A stretch of 18,547 nucleotides of DNA from JBKPRX01 sp046734795 (GCA_046734795.1 JBKPRX010000020.1:1-18547); one strand, 5' to 3'; counted from the first letter of the stretch, positions 1-6,206 are shown. Made by a program: numbers and translations. Notes: a model not told the origin generated them from the letters alone.

Positions 1-897
1 AGCAATCGGGAACTTGGCGGGGTCGTCGAGACGCGGGTCGAAGAAGTTGCCGATCCCGTGCATCTCGAGATTCGCGACGAAAGCGTTCCAATACGTGACG
101 GTGCCCCAGCCGCCCTCCCACGTGTGCAGGTTCTGGCCGGCTTTGCCGAACGCGCTCGGGATTCGCGTCGCGGCCGGCTTACCGTCCGGCCGGAACGCTT
201 TGCCGTCGAGGTTGAGCTCGGCGTCGAACATCCCGCGGCCCCAGCTTCCGAGCACCTTCTTCACCGTCGCCTCGTCGGCGTTGAGCGCGCTTTCGAGCGG
301 CTTGAGGTTGGGCGCGGCTGCGACGATCGCGCCGACGTTCAAATCCTGGTTCGGCCAGCCGTCGAGGCGGCGACCGATTCCGGGCGCAAACGAGTCGTCG
401 ACGGTCGAGTGGCAAACGGCACAGGTGATTCCGATCGATCGAAGGCTTCCGCTCTGGTCGAAAATGCCCCTGAGGCCGACGACGGCGTTCAGCTTCAGCA
501 GCGTCAGCGTCACCGTCGGATCGTCGAGGTTGACCTTTCCTGCTTTGATCGCCGCGGCGACCTTCTTCGGGATCGCGCTCGCGTCGACCTTCAACCCCAG
601 TGCGAGGGCCTGCTTCGGACTGATTCCCGCCCCGACACCACCGAACCTCGCGCCCTCGATTGCCTTGTGCAATCCGAGGACGCCGCCCCATACCGCTTGG
701 TCACCGAACGTCTCGAAGCGGAAGACCTGTCGTCCGCGCACGACCAGGCGACTCGACGATGACGCACCCGCCGGCTTCGCATCGATGGCCGCTGACCGGG
801 AAACGCCATCGTTGCCGGCCACGATCACGACCGCGAGATAGACAGCGACCGCCACGCCAAGCATGACCAGCACCCTGCGGAACGTCGTCGCGATCAT
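1..897 (-). CDS. Secreted c-type cytochrome (di-heme peroxidase-like), partial
   Basis: The reading frame stays open from an ATG at 897 to the left edge of the window (299 residues seen), so the C-terminus is missing. Residues about 5-29 form a hydrophobic signal or membrane anchor. One heme c attachment motif, CAVCH, lies at residues 159-163, with Cys159 and Cys162 binding heme covalently and His163 as axial ligand. The stretches before it (FGDQAVWGGVLGLHKA) and after it resemble secreted bacterial cytochromes related to the MauG/CcpA peroxidase group. A second heme, if present, lies beyond the edge. A purine-rich ribosome site (GGAGGCGG) sits 8 bases before the ATG. The likely role is electron transfer or peroxide reduction outside the membrane. 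Two CRP-type operator sites lie 62-97 bases upstream, so the neighbouring Crp-type regulator probably controls it. The class (cytochrome c) is secure; the exact enzyme activity is not. Confidence 0.85.
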   Translation of the reverse strand, partial: MIATTFRRVLVMLGVAVAVYLAVVIVAGNDGVSRSAAIDAKPAGASSSSRLVVRGRQVFRFETFGDQAVWGGVLGLHKAIEGARFGGVGAGISPKQALALGLKVDASAIPKKVAAAIKAGKVNLDDPTVTLTLLKLNAVVGLRGIFDQSGSLRSIGITCAVCHSTVDDSFAPGIGRRLDGWPNQDLNVGAIVAAAPNLKPLESALNADEATVKKVLGSWGRGMFDAELNLDGKAFRPDGKPAATRIPSAFGKAGQNLHTWEGGWGTVTYWNAFVANLEMHGIGNFFDPRLDDPAKFPIA

Positions 898-931
898 CGG
901 ATAAACCGCCTCCGTCTCCGGTGGAGCGACG

Positions 932-937
932 AGCCTA
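932..937 (-). promoter_or_regulatory. Candidate -10 box for the cytochrome gene
   Basis: TAGGCT on the minus strand fits the TANNNT pattern. A start site 6-7 bases downstream, near 925, would place the nearer CRP-type site at about -41.5, the usual position for a class II CRP-activated promoter. This is a short match and is inferred mainly from that geometry. Confidence 0.35.
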
Positions 938-958
938 CGAAGACGGGCGCGGCGGCGA

Positions 959-974
959 GGTGATCGCTGTCACA
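959..974. promoter_or_regulatory. CRP-type operator, proximal site
   Basis: On the plus strand this reads GGTGA-N6-TCACA, and on the minus strand TGTGA-N6-TCACC. That is one mismatch from the TGTGA-N6-TCACA consensus of the CRP family. Its centre is about 70 bases upstream of the cytochrome start codon and 19 bp (about two helical turns) from the centre of the perfect distal site. The likely binder is the adjacent Crp-type protein, whose recognition helix matches that of E. coli CRP. Confidence 0.65.
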
Positions 975-977
975 TGC

Positions 978-993
978 TGTGACCAGGATCACA
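978..993. promoter_or_regulatory. CRP-type operator, perfect consensus distal site
   Basis: TGTGACCAGGATCACA is a perfect TGTGA-N6-TCACA palindrome. It overlaps the last codon and stop codon of the Crp-type gene (GTG TGA on the minus strand) and lies 81-97 bases upstream of the cytochrome start. The first half-site also pairs with GTCACA at 969-974 as a second, overlapping inverted repeat. Its position points to control of the cytochrome gene rather than of the regulator's own promoter. Confidence 0.75.
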
Positions 994-1678
994 CGAGTGT
1001 TGGCAGCGCTAGGTCGCGGAACACGGCATCCGCAGGCACGAGCAAGCGGTACGTCGATCCGGTCCTTGCGGCAAAGCCACTCCGCTGCAACTCGTCCAAC
1101 GCGCGTGTCACTGTCTCTCGCGACGAGCCGATCATCTCGGCAAGGAGCGCGTGGCTGATCGGGAAATCGATTCGAACCCCGTCGTGGACGACGTGCCCGT
1201 GTGCCCGCGCCAGCTGGAGCAGCTTTCGGCGCACCCGTTCGCGATGTCGTGTCGGCGCAAAGTTCGACAGCGACTCCTGACGCTGCGCCAAACCGACGAC
1301 GAACTCCTCGACGACGCGCTGAGCGACGCCCGGCACTGCCAGTAGCTGATCGCGGACCTCCGCCGAGAGTGCCGTCAGCCGCGATGGGCCAATCGCCGAC
1401 AACACCTCCTCGAGCGTTGGCGGAAGGAGAATCGCTCCAGGACCCGCGTCGACCGTCACAACCGACCGCAGAGCAGGGGCAGAGGCTGCGCGGATGACAA
1501 CGAACCCCTCTTCGACGACCAACAATGCGGCTCTTTCGAACGCAGCGGCGAAGTGCGGCACACCGGCTTCGAGCTCAATCGTCGAGGCCCCCGCGAGAAC
1601 ATTGGTCGCGAGCGCGCGCTCAGCTGAGATCAGCCCGTCGAGAAGACGGCTAGGCGGCTGGGCGGCGTCGTCCGTCAC
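989..1678 (-). CDS. Crp/Fnr-type transcriptional regulator
   Basis: This 229-residue protein has the Crp/Fnr layout. An N-terminal beta-roll-like sensor region (about 10-110) is followed by a dimer helix (about 112-140) and a winged helix-turn-helix (about 145-213). The recognition helix SRETVTR (186-192) matches SRETVGR of E. coli CRP, including the Arg, Glu and Arg that read TGTGA half-sites. The sensor region lacks a recognisable cyclic-nucleotide phosphate cassette (GExxxRA) and the Fnr cysteines, so its signal is unknown. The GTG at 1678 has no clear ribosome site. An ECF-type promoter element ends only 9 bases before it, which suggests an almost leaderless mRNA. Perfect and near-perfect CRP sites lie at and just beyond its 3' end, before the cytochrome gene on the same strand. 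Confidence 0.85.
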   Translation of the reverse strand: MTDDAAQPPSRLLDGLISAERALATNVLAGASTIELEAGVPHFAAAFERAALLVVEEGFVVIRAASAPALRSVVTVDAGPGAILLPPTLEEVLSAIGPSRLTALSAEVRDQLLAVPGVAQRVVEEFVVGLAQRQESLSNFAPTRHRERVRRKLLQLARAHGHVVHDGVRIDFPISHALLAEMIGSSRETVTRALDELQRSGFAARTGSTYRLLVPADAVFRDLALPTLV

Positions 1679-1687
1679 GCTTTGTTC

Positions 1688-1713
1688 GTGTCGCTCGACC
1701 TCGTTTTCTTACG
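1688..1713 (-). promoter_or_regulatory. ECF-type promoter element upstream of the Crp-type gene
   Basis: On the minus strand CGTAAGAA (1713-1706), 11 bases, then GCGACAC (1694-1688). The same two blocks with the same 11-base gap occur twice in the divergent region at 4730-4787. GCGACAC is followed by GAAC and then, 9 bases after the block, by the GTG start. I read the blocks as -35 and -10 elements. The assignment to the ECF sigma factor at 5529-6206 is inference. Confidence 0.65.
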
Positions 1714-1756
1714 GATGAACCACGCACGTCCGAGCCCTCGGTCGGAAGTCGACGAC

Positions 1757-1771
1757 CGGTCTTGAAAACCG
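1757..1771 (+). other. tRNA-Ser(UGA)-like anticodon arm fragment
   Basis: CGGT-CTTGAAA-ACCG is a 4-bp stem with a 7-base loop carrying TGA in the anticodon position, like the anticodon arm of many bacterial tRNA-Ser(UGA). GTCCGAG upstream resembles the start of a D arm. No T arm (GTTCRANYC type) or pairing acceptor ends follow, so this is not a working tRNA. It may be a decayed remnant, an integration scar or chance. Confidence 0.2.
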
Positions 1772-1779
1772 TTTCGCGC

Positions 1780-1807
1780 GCCCGACAGTCACCGGCTCCC
1801 GTCGGGC
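1780..1807. other. Inverted repeat in the gap between two minus-strand genes
   Basis: GCCCGAC (1780-1786) and GTCGGGC (1801-1807) pair perfectly around a 14-base loop. The hairpin lies downstream of the TIGR03118-type gene and upstream of the Crp-type promoter. It could help end transcription, but no T-run follows. Confidence 0.3.
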
Positions 1808-1819
1808 GGCCGTTTCGGT

Positions 1820-1859
1820 GCGCGGGGCCGCGTCGCTGGACGCGGCGCGGCCCGCGCGC
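1820..1859 (-). terminator. GC-rich hairpin after the TIGR03118-type gene
   Basis: GCGCGGGCCGCG and CGCGGCCCCGCGC form a stem with one bulged base, starting a few bases after the stop codon at 1868. There is no U-tract, as is common for hairpins at gene ends in high-GC actinobacteria. Confidence 0.45.
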
Positions 1860-1867
1860 GTTTTGTC

Positions 1868-2941
1868 TCAGCCGGCTCTGATCGTGCCGAAAAGGCCGTG
1901 GTTCTCGTCGTCTGGGCCGGCGGTGAAGAACAAGGTGTCAATCGGGCCGTTGTTCGCCGTTCCCTTGCCGAAGGCGAGCGCCCAGAGGCCGTCGATCAGG
2001 ATCTCGTGGTGGCCGCTCTTGAGCGCACCGACGCGTTCGAAGGTGCCGGACGCCTGTGGCTGATACGCGTTGATCTCGCCGTCGCCGAAGTTCCCGACGA
2101 GCAAATCGCCACCGAAGGCACCGAAGCCGTGCGGAGCCATCGCCATCCCCCACGGGGCGTTCAGCTGTCCGCGACTGACGAGCCGCTGCAGCAACGCGCC
2201 GCTCGGGCTGTACGCGTCGACGTAGCCGAGGCCCTGCCCGGCGACGTCGTCCTCTCGGTCCGCGTCCTGCTTGGCGTAGGAGACGAGGATCTTGCCGTCG
2301 ATCGCGACGATGCCAAAGGGTGCGAACCCGTGCGGGATGTTCGGGTCCACGAATGCGCCCGGGGCGTTCACGAGCCCGAACGCGCTGGTGAACATGTCGA
2401 CGCTCGCATTGTGGAAGTCGGTCGCGTAGAGCGTGTCACCGAAGAGCGCGAGTCCCTTGTAGATCGCGTCCACGTTCGAGCGATCCGCACCGACGACGGC
2501 GTTGTCCGGATCGACGTTCGGGTTCCAGCCGAGGATCTTTCCCTCCTCGGTCGCAAACAGGAACACGGCCGGCCCCGAATGCGGTCCTCTGCTGACGACG
2601 AAGCCCGATCCGGTGTTTGAGGCGGCGCCGGTAGGCGCGCTTGCCACGCCGACGGGCGGCCTTGCCGTGCTGCCGTCCGCCCGGTAGATCGTCGAGACGT
2701 CGGTGCCGTTGTCCGCCACCCACCACGGAGACGTCGGCAAAGACGTCAATCCCCACGCGTTGACGAGATTCGGATCGGTGCGGTCGGCGACGCCAGGCTG
2801 ATCCGACACGAGGTTGTGCACGACGTATGAGTTGCCCGACGCCGTTTTCGCGCCGGCCGCAAACGCCGCGACCGTGCTGAAGATCGCAAGCAGCGCCGCT
2901 ACGAGCAACGTGATGGCCACCCGACTCAGTCGCTTTCTCAT
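1868..2941 (-). CDS. Secreted TIGR03118-type beta-propeller protein
   Basis: This 357-residue protein begins with basic residues and a hydrophobic stretch (about 8-28) ending in AFA, a clear signal peptide, so it is exported. The mature part has repeated propeller-like segments, including NLVNAWGLTSLPTSPWWVADNG, GPAVFLFATEEGKILGWNP, LYATDFHNASVDMF and NAPWGMAMAP. It ends with SGHHEILIDGLWALAFG-type and FFTAGPDDENHGLFG-type segments. This layout is typical of the uncharacterised TIGR03118 family. No catalytic residues are known to me, and the role outside the cell is unknown. The start is supported by AGAAGGAGGA 6-7 bases before the ATG. The gene appears to stand alone, with a GC-rich hairpin after the stop codon. 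Confidence 0.85.
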   Translation of the reverse strand: MRKRLSRVAITLLVAALLAIFSTVAAFAAGAKTASGNSYVVHNLVSDQPGVADRTDPNLVNAWGLTSLPTSPWWVADNGTDVSTIYRADGSTARPPVGVASAPTGAASNTGSGFVVSRGPHSGPAVFLFATEEGKILGWNPNVDPDNAVVGADRSNVDAIYKGLALFGDTLYATDFHNASVDMFTSAFGLVNAPGAFVDPNIPHGFAPFGIVAIDGKILVSYAKQDADREDDVAGQGLGYVDAYSPSGALLQRLVSRGQLNAPWGMAMAPHGFGAFGGDLLVGNFGDGEINAYQPQASGTFERVGALKSGHHEILIDGLWALAFGKGTANNGPIDTLFFTAGPDDENHGLFGTIRAG

Positions 2942-3215
2942 CCTGTTCCTCCTTCTGAGTCGACGCCGAGCTTGAGCACGACGGAGGTGGTGTACGGGCG
3001 CGCTGCGCCTTCGGGTTCAACTCGGCGTCTTAGGGCCGTTTACATGTCGAGAACGCAACGAGTGCCCGCGCAGACGGACTCTCTTGTCCTACCCGTCGCT
3101 CGCTAGTTCAATCGAGAAGTCGGCGTGACGAAGCAGAGAAGGAAGAGCATCGTCTACGCGGCCATGGGTCAGATCCAGCCGACCGGCAGCGGTGTTCTCA
3201 GCGCCGGCGAGGATC
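2942..3215. other. Intergenic region upstream of the TIGR03118-type gene
   Basis: I see no convincing gene here. The left end holds the ribosome site and presumably the promoter of the minus-strand TIGR03118-type gene. Longer open frames crossing the region on both strands are rich in Arg and Ser and look like GC-driven shadows. No clear -35/-10 pair, copy of the CGTAAGAA element or strong terminator was found. Confidence 0.5.
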
Positions 3216-3374
3216 TCACGAGCGCGAGAGGTAGTGCCGGCGGAGCACTTCGCCGAGCGACGGCCACTCTTCGTCGCGAGGCGGCGTCCGTCTCCAGACG
3301 ACGACGATCGCAACGATCCACGGGGCGAGCAACGAAGCCGCGAGTAACCAGGTCCACCACGGAGTGGTTCCCAT
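3216..3374 (-). CDS. Small single-pass membrane protein (hypothetical)
   Basis: This 52-residue frame runs from ATG at 3374 to TGA at 3216. It begins MGTTPWWTWLL and continues as a hydrophobic helix (about residues 7-27, ending VAIVVVW). A basic RR pair and an acidic, soluble tail (PPRDEEWPSLGEVLRRHYL) follow. This is a typical small anchored protein with an outside N-terminus and an inside tail, and its Trp, Glu and Leu content is unlike the neighbouring shadow frames. No good ribosome site precedes the ATG, which lowers confidence. I do not recognise a family, and there is no operon partner. Confidence 0.5.
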   Translation of the reverse strand: MGTTPWWTWLLAASLLAPWIVAIVVVWRRTPPRDEEWPSLGEVLRRHYLSRS

Positions 3375-3484
3375 GCCCGGAGTATGCGCGCGTTCCAGGT
3401 ATCACCGATGAGAACGCGGCTCGCGACCGGTCCTACCAAGCGAACAGTCGTCAACCAGAAACTCGAAAGGGATCGGAGGTTGCT

Positions 3485-3975
3485 GTGCCTGAGACCCCAG
3501 AGATTCACGAGCGACCGGCGCAGTCGTATGCCGGCGTTCGCTACACGGCAACGATGGATCGCATCGGGCAGACGATCGGCGACGGATTGCCGGAGCTCTT
3601 TGCCTGGCTCGGGCGCAATCAGCTACGTCCGAACGGCGCTCCGTTCGTCCGGTATCACGTGGTCGACATGGACGTGAGCTCGAGTTCGAGCTGGGCGTCC
3701 CGGTCGAATCCGGCGTGCCGAGCGACGAGCGCGTGCAAGCCGGAACGTTGCCGGCGGGACGCTGGGCGACGTTGCTCTACACCGGTCCTCCGAACGGCCT
3801 CGTCGAGGCAAACGCGCAGCTGCTGGCGTGGGCAAAGGAAAACGGACATGCCTTCGACCAGCAAGGGTCACGCTGGCAGGGTCGCGTCGAGCACTACCTG
3901 ACCGACCCGAACTTGGAGCCTGATCCGACGCACTGGCAGACCGAAGTCGCCTATCTGCTCGCGCGAGCCCAATAG
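3485..3975 (+). pseudogene. GyrI-like effector-binding domain protein, frameshifted
   Basis: A GTG at 3485 with GGAGG 5 bases upstream opens a frame encoding VPETPEIHERPAQSYAGV and on to RYHVVDMD at codon 62. The homologous sequence then continues one frame over, from GAG at 3676 (ELEFELGVPVESGVPS), to TAA at 3975. Only two bases (GT, 3674-3675) separate the two parts where three are needed, so one base is missing. Joined, they give about 163 residues, the full length of a single-domain GyrI-like/AraC effector-binding protein. Its landmarks are there: a Y-x-G-V start, the GAPFVRYH turn, the LPAGRWA strand and a C-terminal Trp-Glu-Val strand. Members bind small molecules or other proteins. It is either a recent pseudogene or a sequencing error, because the downstream part shows no decay. 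Confidence 0.75.
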
Positions 3976-4022
3976 ACGAGCCCCGTAGACGAGCCCAGTA
4001 CACGTCGCTGCTTCGCGGTTGG

Positions 4023-4053
4023 AACCGGGGCGACGCCATACGCCGCCCCGGTT
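4023..4053. terminator. Bidirectional terminator between convergent genes
   Basis: AACCGGGGCG (4023-4032) and CGCCCCGGTT (4044-4053) form a perfect 10-bp stem with an 11-base loop. It sits in the 95-base gap between the GyrI-like gene (plus) and the secreted-protein gene (minus), so it can serve both. The terminal AA/TT pairs give only a short U stretch. Confidence 0.7.
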
Positions 4054-4070
4054 AGTCATGGCGCGCGTTC

Positions 4071-4706
4071 TTATGCGAAGCGCTCGGGAAACTGCGCGAT
4101 GATCCCGTCAGCAAGCGCGCCGGACATCATCAGGATCTCGGCACGCACCTTGTCGTAGGCCCTTACGTCGGCCCGCCAGTTTCCTTTCAGGCGCGCGACC
4201 GCTTCGTTCGTCGTCAGCTTCAGATGCTCGTTCATCATCTGCGTCGTCGCCGCGAGCGGCCACGCGGTGGGGTTCGCCTTGCTGAGGAACGCCGCGATCT
4301 GGTGGGCGTTCGCATACCAGACGTCGAGCGCGTGCTTCAGCGCCTTTTGATCGCCTGCTTTTGCGGCGGTGAGGACCGGCACAGCTTCCTTGATGTGCGT
4401 CTGCAGCAAGCCGGTCAGCTTCTTGCCGGCGGCGGGTCCGTAGTACGGCTTGATCGCATTGCCGATGTCGACCTGGTTCCGCAGGAGCCTCGCGAGCGCG
4501 GGGTTCAAGTCGGGCGCGCCGGCCACGAAGCTGATGATCACGTCGCGTGTCCAGGTGACGTGGTCCTGCCACAGCCGGTCCATCGTCCGGTGGAACGTGA
4601 CCGCCTTCTGGACGTTCGGCGCCGGGGACTCCTGCGCCGTTGACTGTCCTGCAACGGCGGCTGCCGCGAGAGTCGCGGCCGCGATGGCCGCAATCCTTCG
4701 TTTCAT
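4071..4706 (-). CDS. Secreted conserved protein of unknown function (HVTWTR-type)
   Basis: The ATG at 4706 is preceded by CGAGGAGGT and starts a 211-residue protein. Residues 1-24 are a signal peptide (KRR, an Ala-rich core, then a likely cut after QSTA). The mature protein is alpha-helical and rich in His and Trp: LWQDHVTWTRDVI, LLRNQVDIGNAIKPYYG, LLQTHIKEAV, WYANAHQIAAFL, MNEHLKLTTNEAVARL and a final GIIAQFPERF. I recognise this pattern as a widespread uncharacterised family of exported proteins. The spaced His residues could bind a metal or cofactor, but that is a guess. It is transcribed divergently from the DoxX-ECF operon, and its promoter carries the same CGTAAGAA-N11-GCGACAC element. 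It is therefore a probable target of that sigma factor. Confidence 0.8.
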   Translation of the reverse strand: MKRRIAAIAAATLAAAAVAGQSTAQESPAPNVQKAVTFHRTMDRLWQDHVTWTRDVIISFVAGAPDLNPALARLLRNQVDIGNAIKPYYGPAAGKKLTGLLQTHIKEAVPVLTAAKAGDQKALKHALDVWYANAHQIAAFLSKANPTAWPLAATTQMMNEHLKLTTNEAVARLKGNWRADVRAYDKVRAEILMMSGALADGIIAQFPERFA

Positions 4707-4729
4707 GAGACCTCCTCGTTTTCTCTTTG

Positions 4730-4755
4730 GTGTCGCGGCACGTCGACTTCTTACG
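4730..4755 (-). promoter_or_regulatory. ECF-type promoter element for the secreted-protein gene
   Basis: On the minus strand CGTAAGAA (4755-4748), 11 bases, GCGACAC (4736-4730), then CAAAG. The start codon is 23 bases beyond, leaving room for a short leader with its ribosome site. It is back to back with the element of the divergent operon, so the two -35 blocks create a perfect 8+6+8 palindrome (4748-4769). Confidence 0.75.
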
Positions 4756-4761
4756 CCGGGA

Positions 4762-4787
4762 CGTAAGAAACGCGCCGCCGCCGACAC
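4762..4787 (+). promoter_or_regulatory. ECF-type promoter element for the DoxX-sigma operon
   Basis: CGTAAGAA (4762-4769), 11 bases, CCGACAC (4781-4787), then AAACG. The start codon of the first operon gene is 44 bases downstream. Since this operon encodes an ECF-like sigma factor, the element is probably that factor's own promoter (autoregulation). The match to the other two sites is 14 of 15 block positions. Confidence 0.75.
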
Positions 4788-4831
4788 AAACGAGGTTGAA
4801 AGCACCTGAAGCGAACGAGGAGGTATCGAGA

Positions 4832-5299
4832 ATGGAGTCAGGAGTGACCGACGTCGATCGCGTGCGCTCTGCCGCGCAGCAGGCGTTCTGGCTGCTGCGG
4901 GTCGGCTTCACGGTGGCGCCGATCCTGTTCGGGATCGACAAGTTCTTCAACTGGACCGTGCACTGGCCCGACTACCTCGCGGGCTGGGTCAACGACCTCA
5001 TGCCGGGTACGGCTCAGCAGTTCATGTACTTCGTGGGCGCCGTCGAGATCACGGCTGGTCTCGTCGTGGCAATCGCGCCGTGGATCGGCGGCCCGCTCGT
5101 CGCCGCATGGCTCGCGGGGATCGTCCTCAACTTGCTGACGAACAACGCGCCGGAGTACTACGACATCGCGCTGCGCGACTTCGGGTTGATGCTCGCCGCC
5201 CTCACGCTGACGCGACTTGCGTGGGCGTTTCGCGGCGCATCCGTCCGGTTGCCGTACCGCCGGAGCGCGCAACGCGTCCGCCTACACGGGACTGCGTAG
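4832..5299 (+). CDS. DoxX-like four-helix membrane protein
   Basis: The ATG at 4832 follows GAGGAGGT and gives 155 residues. Four hydrophobic segments lie at about 19-37, 63-82, 85-103 and 113-131. The first ends in FGIDKFFNW, and a WPDYLAGWV loop and a MYFVGAVEITAGL helix follow, as in the DoxX/DoxD-like group of small inner-membrane proteins. The last 20 residues are basic and probably cytoplasmic. Relatives have been linked to redox chemistry at the membrane (thiosulfate:quinone oxidoreductase subunits, oxidative-stress complexes), but the activity of this one is unknown. It is the first gene of a four-gene operon with an ECF sigma factor and its anti-sigma factor, 14 bases before the next gene. 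It may therefore be a sensor or target in that circuit. Confidence 0.8.
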   Translation: MESGVTDVDRVRSAAQQAFWLLRVGFTVAPILFGIDKFFNWTVHWPDYLAGWVNDLMPGTAQQFMYFVGAVEITAGLVVAIAPWIGGPLVAAWLAGIVLNLLTNNAPEYYDIALRDFGLMLAALTLTRLAWAFRGASVRLPYRRSAQRVRLHGTA

Positions 5300-5313
5300 G
5301 AGCGATCGGCACG

Positions 5314-5532
5314 ATGCAGGCACAGGCGCAGCGAGAGCAAGTCGAGCAAGAAGTCGTCGCGTGGCGGCGCGACCAGCTCGTCGACGCGGGGTTCGAGCGA
5401 CCAGTCGCTGCGGACCTCGCGCGCGACTCGCGCTACGACCTGCACGCGTTGATCGACCTCGTCGAGCGCGGATGCCCACCGACGCTCGCCGTTCGGATCC
5501 TTGCCCCACTCGAGACGGAGGAGGCGGCGTGA
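5314..5532 (+). CDS. Small conserved actinobacterial protein (RGCPP type)
   Basis: This 72-residue soluble protein has two helices. The first carries VVAWRRDQLVDAGF and ends in AADLARDSRYDLHALIDLVERGCPP, and the second is TLAVRIL. The pattern W-R-x-x-Q-L-x-x-A-G, then D-L-H-x-x-x-x-L-V-E-R-G-C-P-P-x-x-A-x-x-I-L, is familiar from hypothetical proteins of Thermoleophilia and other actinobacteria. It is repeated in the protein at 15041-15241. The chosen ATG at 5314 has TAGGAG about 11 bases upstream, partly overlapping the end of the DoxX gene. Its stop codon overlaps the GTG start of the sigma factor (GTGA), so the two are translationally coupled. Its function is unknown. A sigma-factor partner role is possible only by context. 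Confidence 0.7.
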   Translation: MQAQAQREQVEQEVVAWRRDQLVDAGFERPVAADLARDSRYDLHALIDLVERGCPPTLAVRILAPLETEEAA

Positions 5533-6206
5533 CGGCGACTACGCTTCCAACCGTGCACTCGGTGGAGCCGACGATCGAAACGGCGACGGCACCCGCGCTC
5601 GACGACTCGTCGCGGGAGTGGTTGCGCGAGCTTCGCTCGGACGGTGCGACGTACGACCGGGCCGTCGAGCGCCTCCACGCACTATTGCTCCGTGGGGCAC
5701 GGTTCGAGGTTGCGCGCCGTCGCACGACCGTGCCCCACCTTCGCGGAGACGACCTCGACGACATCGCGACCGAGGCGGCGGACGACGCGCTCGTCAGCGT
5801 GCTCGCGCGGCTCGACGACTTCCGAGGTGCCAGCCGGTTCACGACGTGGGCGTACAAGTTCGCCCTGCTCGAAGCTGCTGTGAAGGTGCGGAAACGCGCC
5901 TGGCAAGGGCGCGAGATCCCGCTCGAGCCCGAGGCGTGGACCGTGTTCTCGACGAACATGCTCGAGCCCGGCGCGGCCGCCGAGCAGCACGAGCTGCTGC
6001 AGGCGGTGCAGACGGCGATCGAGACCGCGCTCACGCCGCACCAGCGCCGGATTCTGCTCGCGCTCGCGGTGAACGGCGTGCCCATCGACGTGCTCGCCGA
6101 TCGACTCGGGACGACACGCGGCGCCCTGTACAAGACACTGCACGACGCTCGCCAGAAGCTGCGTCACGAGCTTCGCGAGCGCGGACTCGAGGAGCAAACT
6201 CGATGA
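5529..6206 (+). CDS. ECF-like RNA polymerase sigma factor
   Basis: This 225-residue protein has the two ECF domains. Region 2 covers about residues 45-125, with DDLDDIATEAADDALVSVL and FRGASRFTTWAYKFALLEAAVKVRKR, matching the FRGxxxFTTWLYRIARN-type region 2.3-2.4. Region 4 covers about 165-215, with LTPHQRRILLALAVNGVPIDVLADRLGTTRGALYKTLHDARQKLR, a helix-turn-helix that reads the -35 element. About 40 N-terminal residues are extra. The GTG start overlaps the previous stop codon (GTGA), and the stop overlaps the next ATG (ATGA). A zinc-type anti-sigma gene follows directly. The repeated element CGTAAGAA-N11-SCGACAC ahead of this operon, the divergent gene and the Crp-type gene is the best candidate for its promoter. 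Confidence 0.85.
   Translation: MTATTLPTVHSVEPTIETATAPALDDSSREWLRELRSDGATYDRAVERLHALLLRGARFEVARRRTTVPHLRGDDLDDIATEAADDALVSVLARLDDFRGASRFTTWAYKFALLEAAVKVRKRAWQGREIPLEPEAWTVFSTNMLEPGAAAEQHELLQAVQTAIETALTPHQRRILLALAVNGVPIDVLADRLGTTRGALYKTLHDARQKLRHELRERGLEEQTR

Noticed and set aside
14..841. Plus-strand frames over the first 900 bases
   Set aside because: The minus strand encodes a continuous cytochrome with signal sequence and CAVCH heme motif. The plus-strand products are Pro/Ser/Arg-rich shadows.
3089..3508. 139-codon minus-strand frame upstream of the GyrI-like gene
   Set aside because: It overlaps the GyrI-like start and its ribosome site, and its composition is shadow-like. The 52-residue frame at 3216-3374 is a better candidate.
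4748..4769. TTCTTACG-N6-CGTAAGAA read as a repressor operator
   Set aside because: The palindrome is better explained by two divergent promoter blocks, each with its own second block 11 bases away. An operator role is not excluded.
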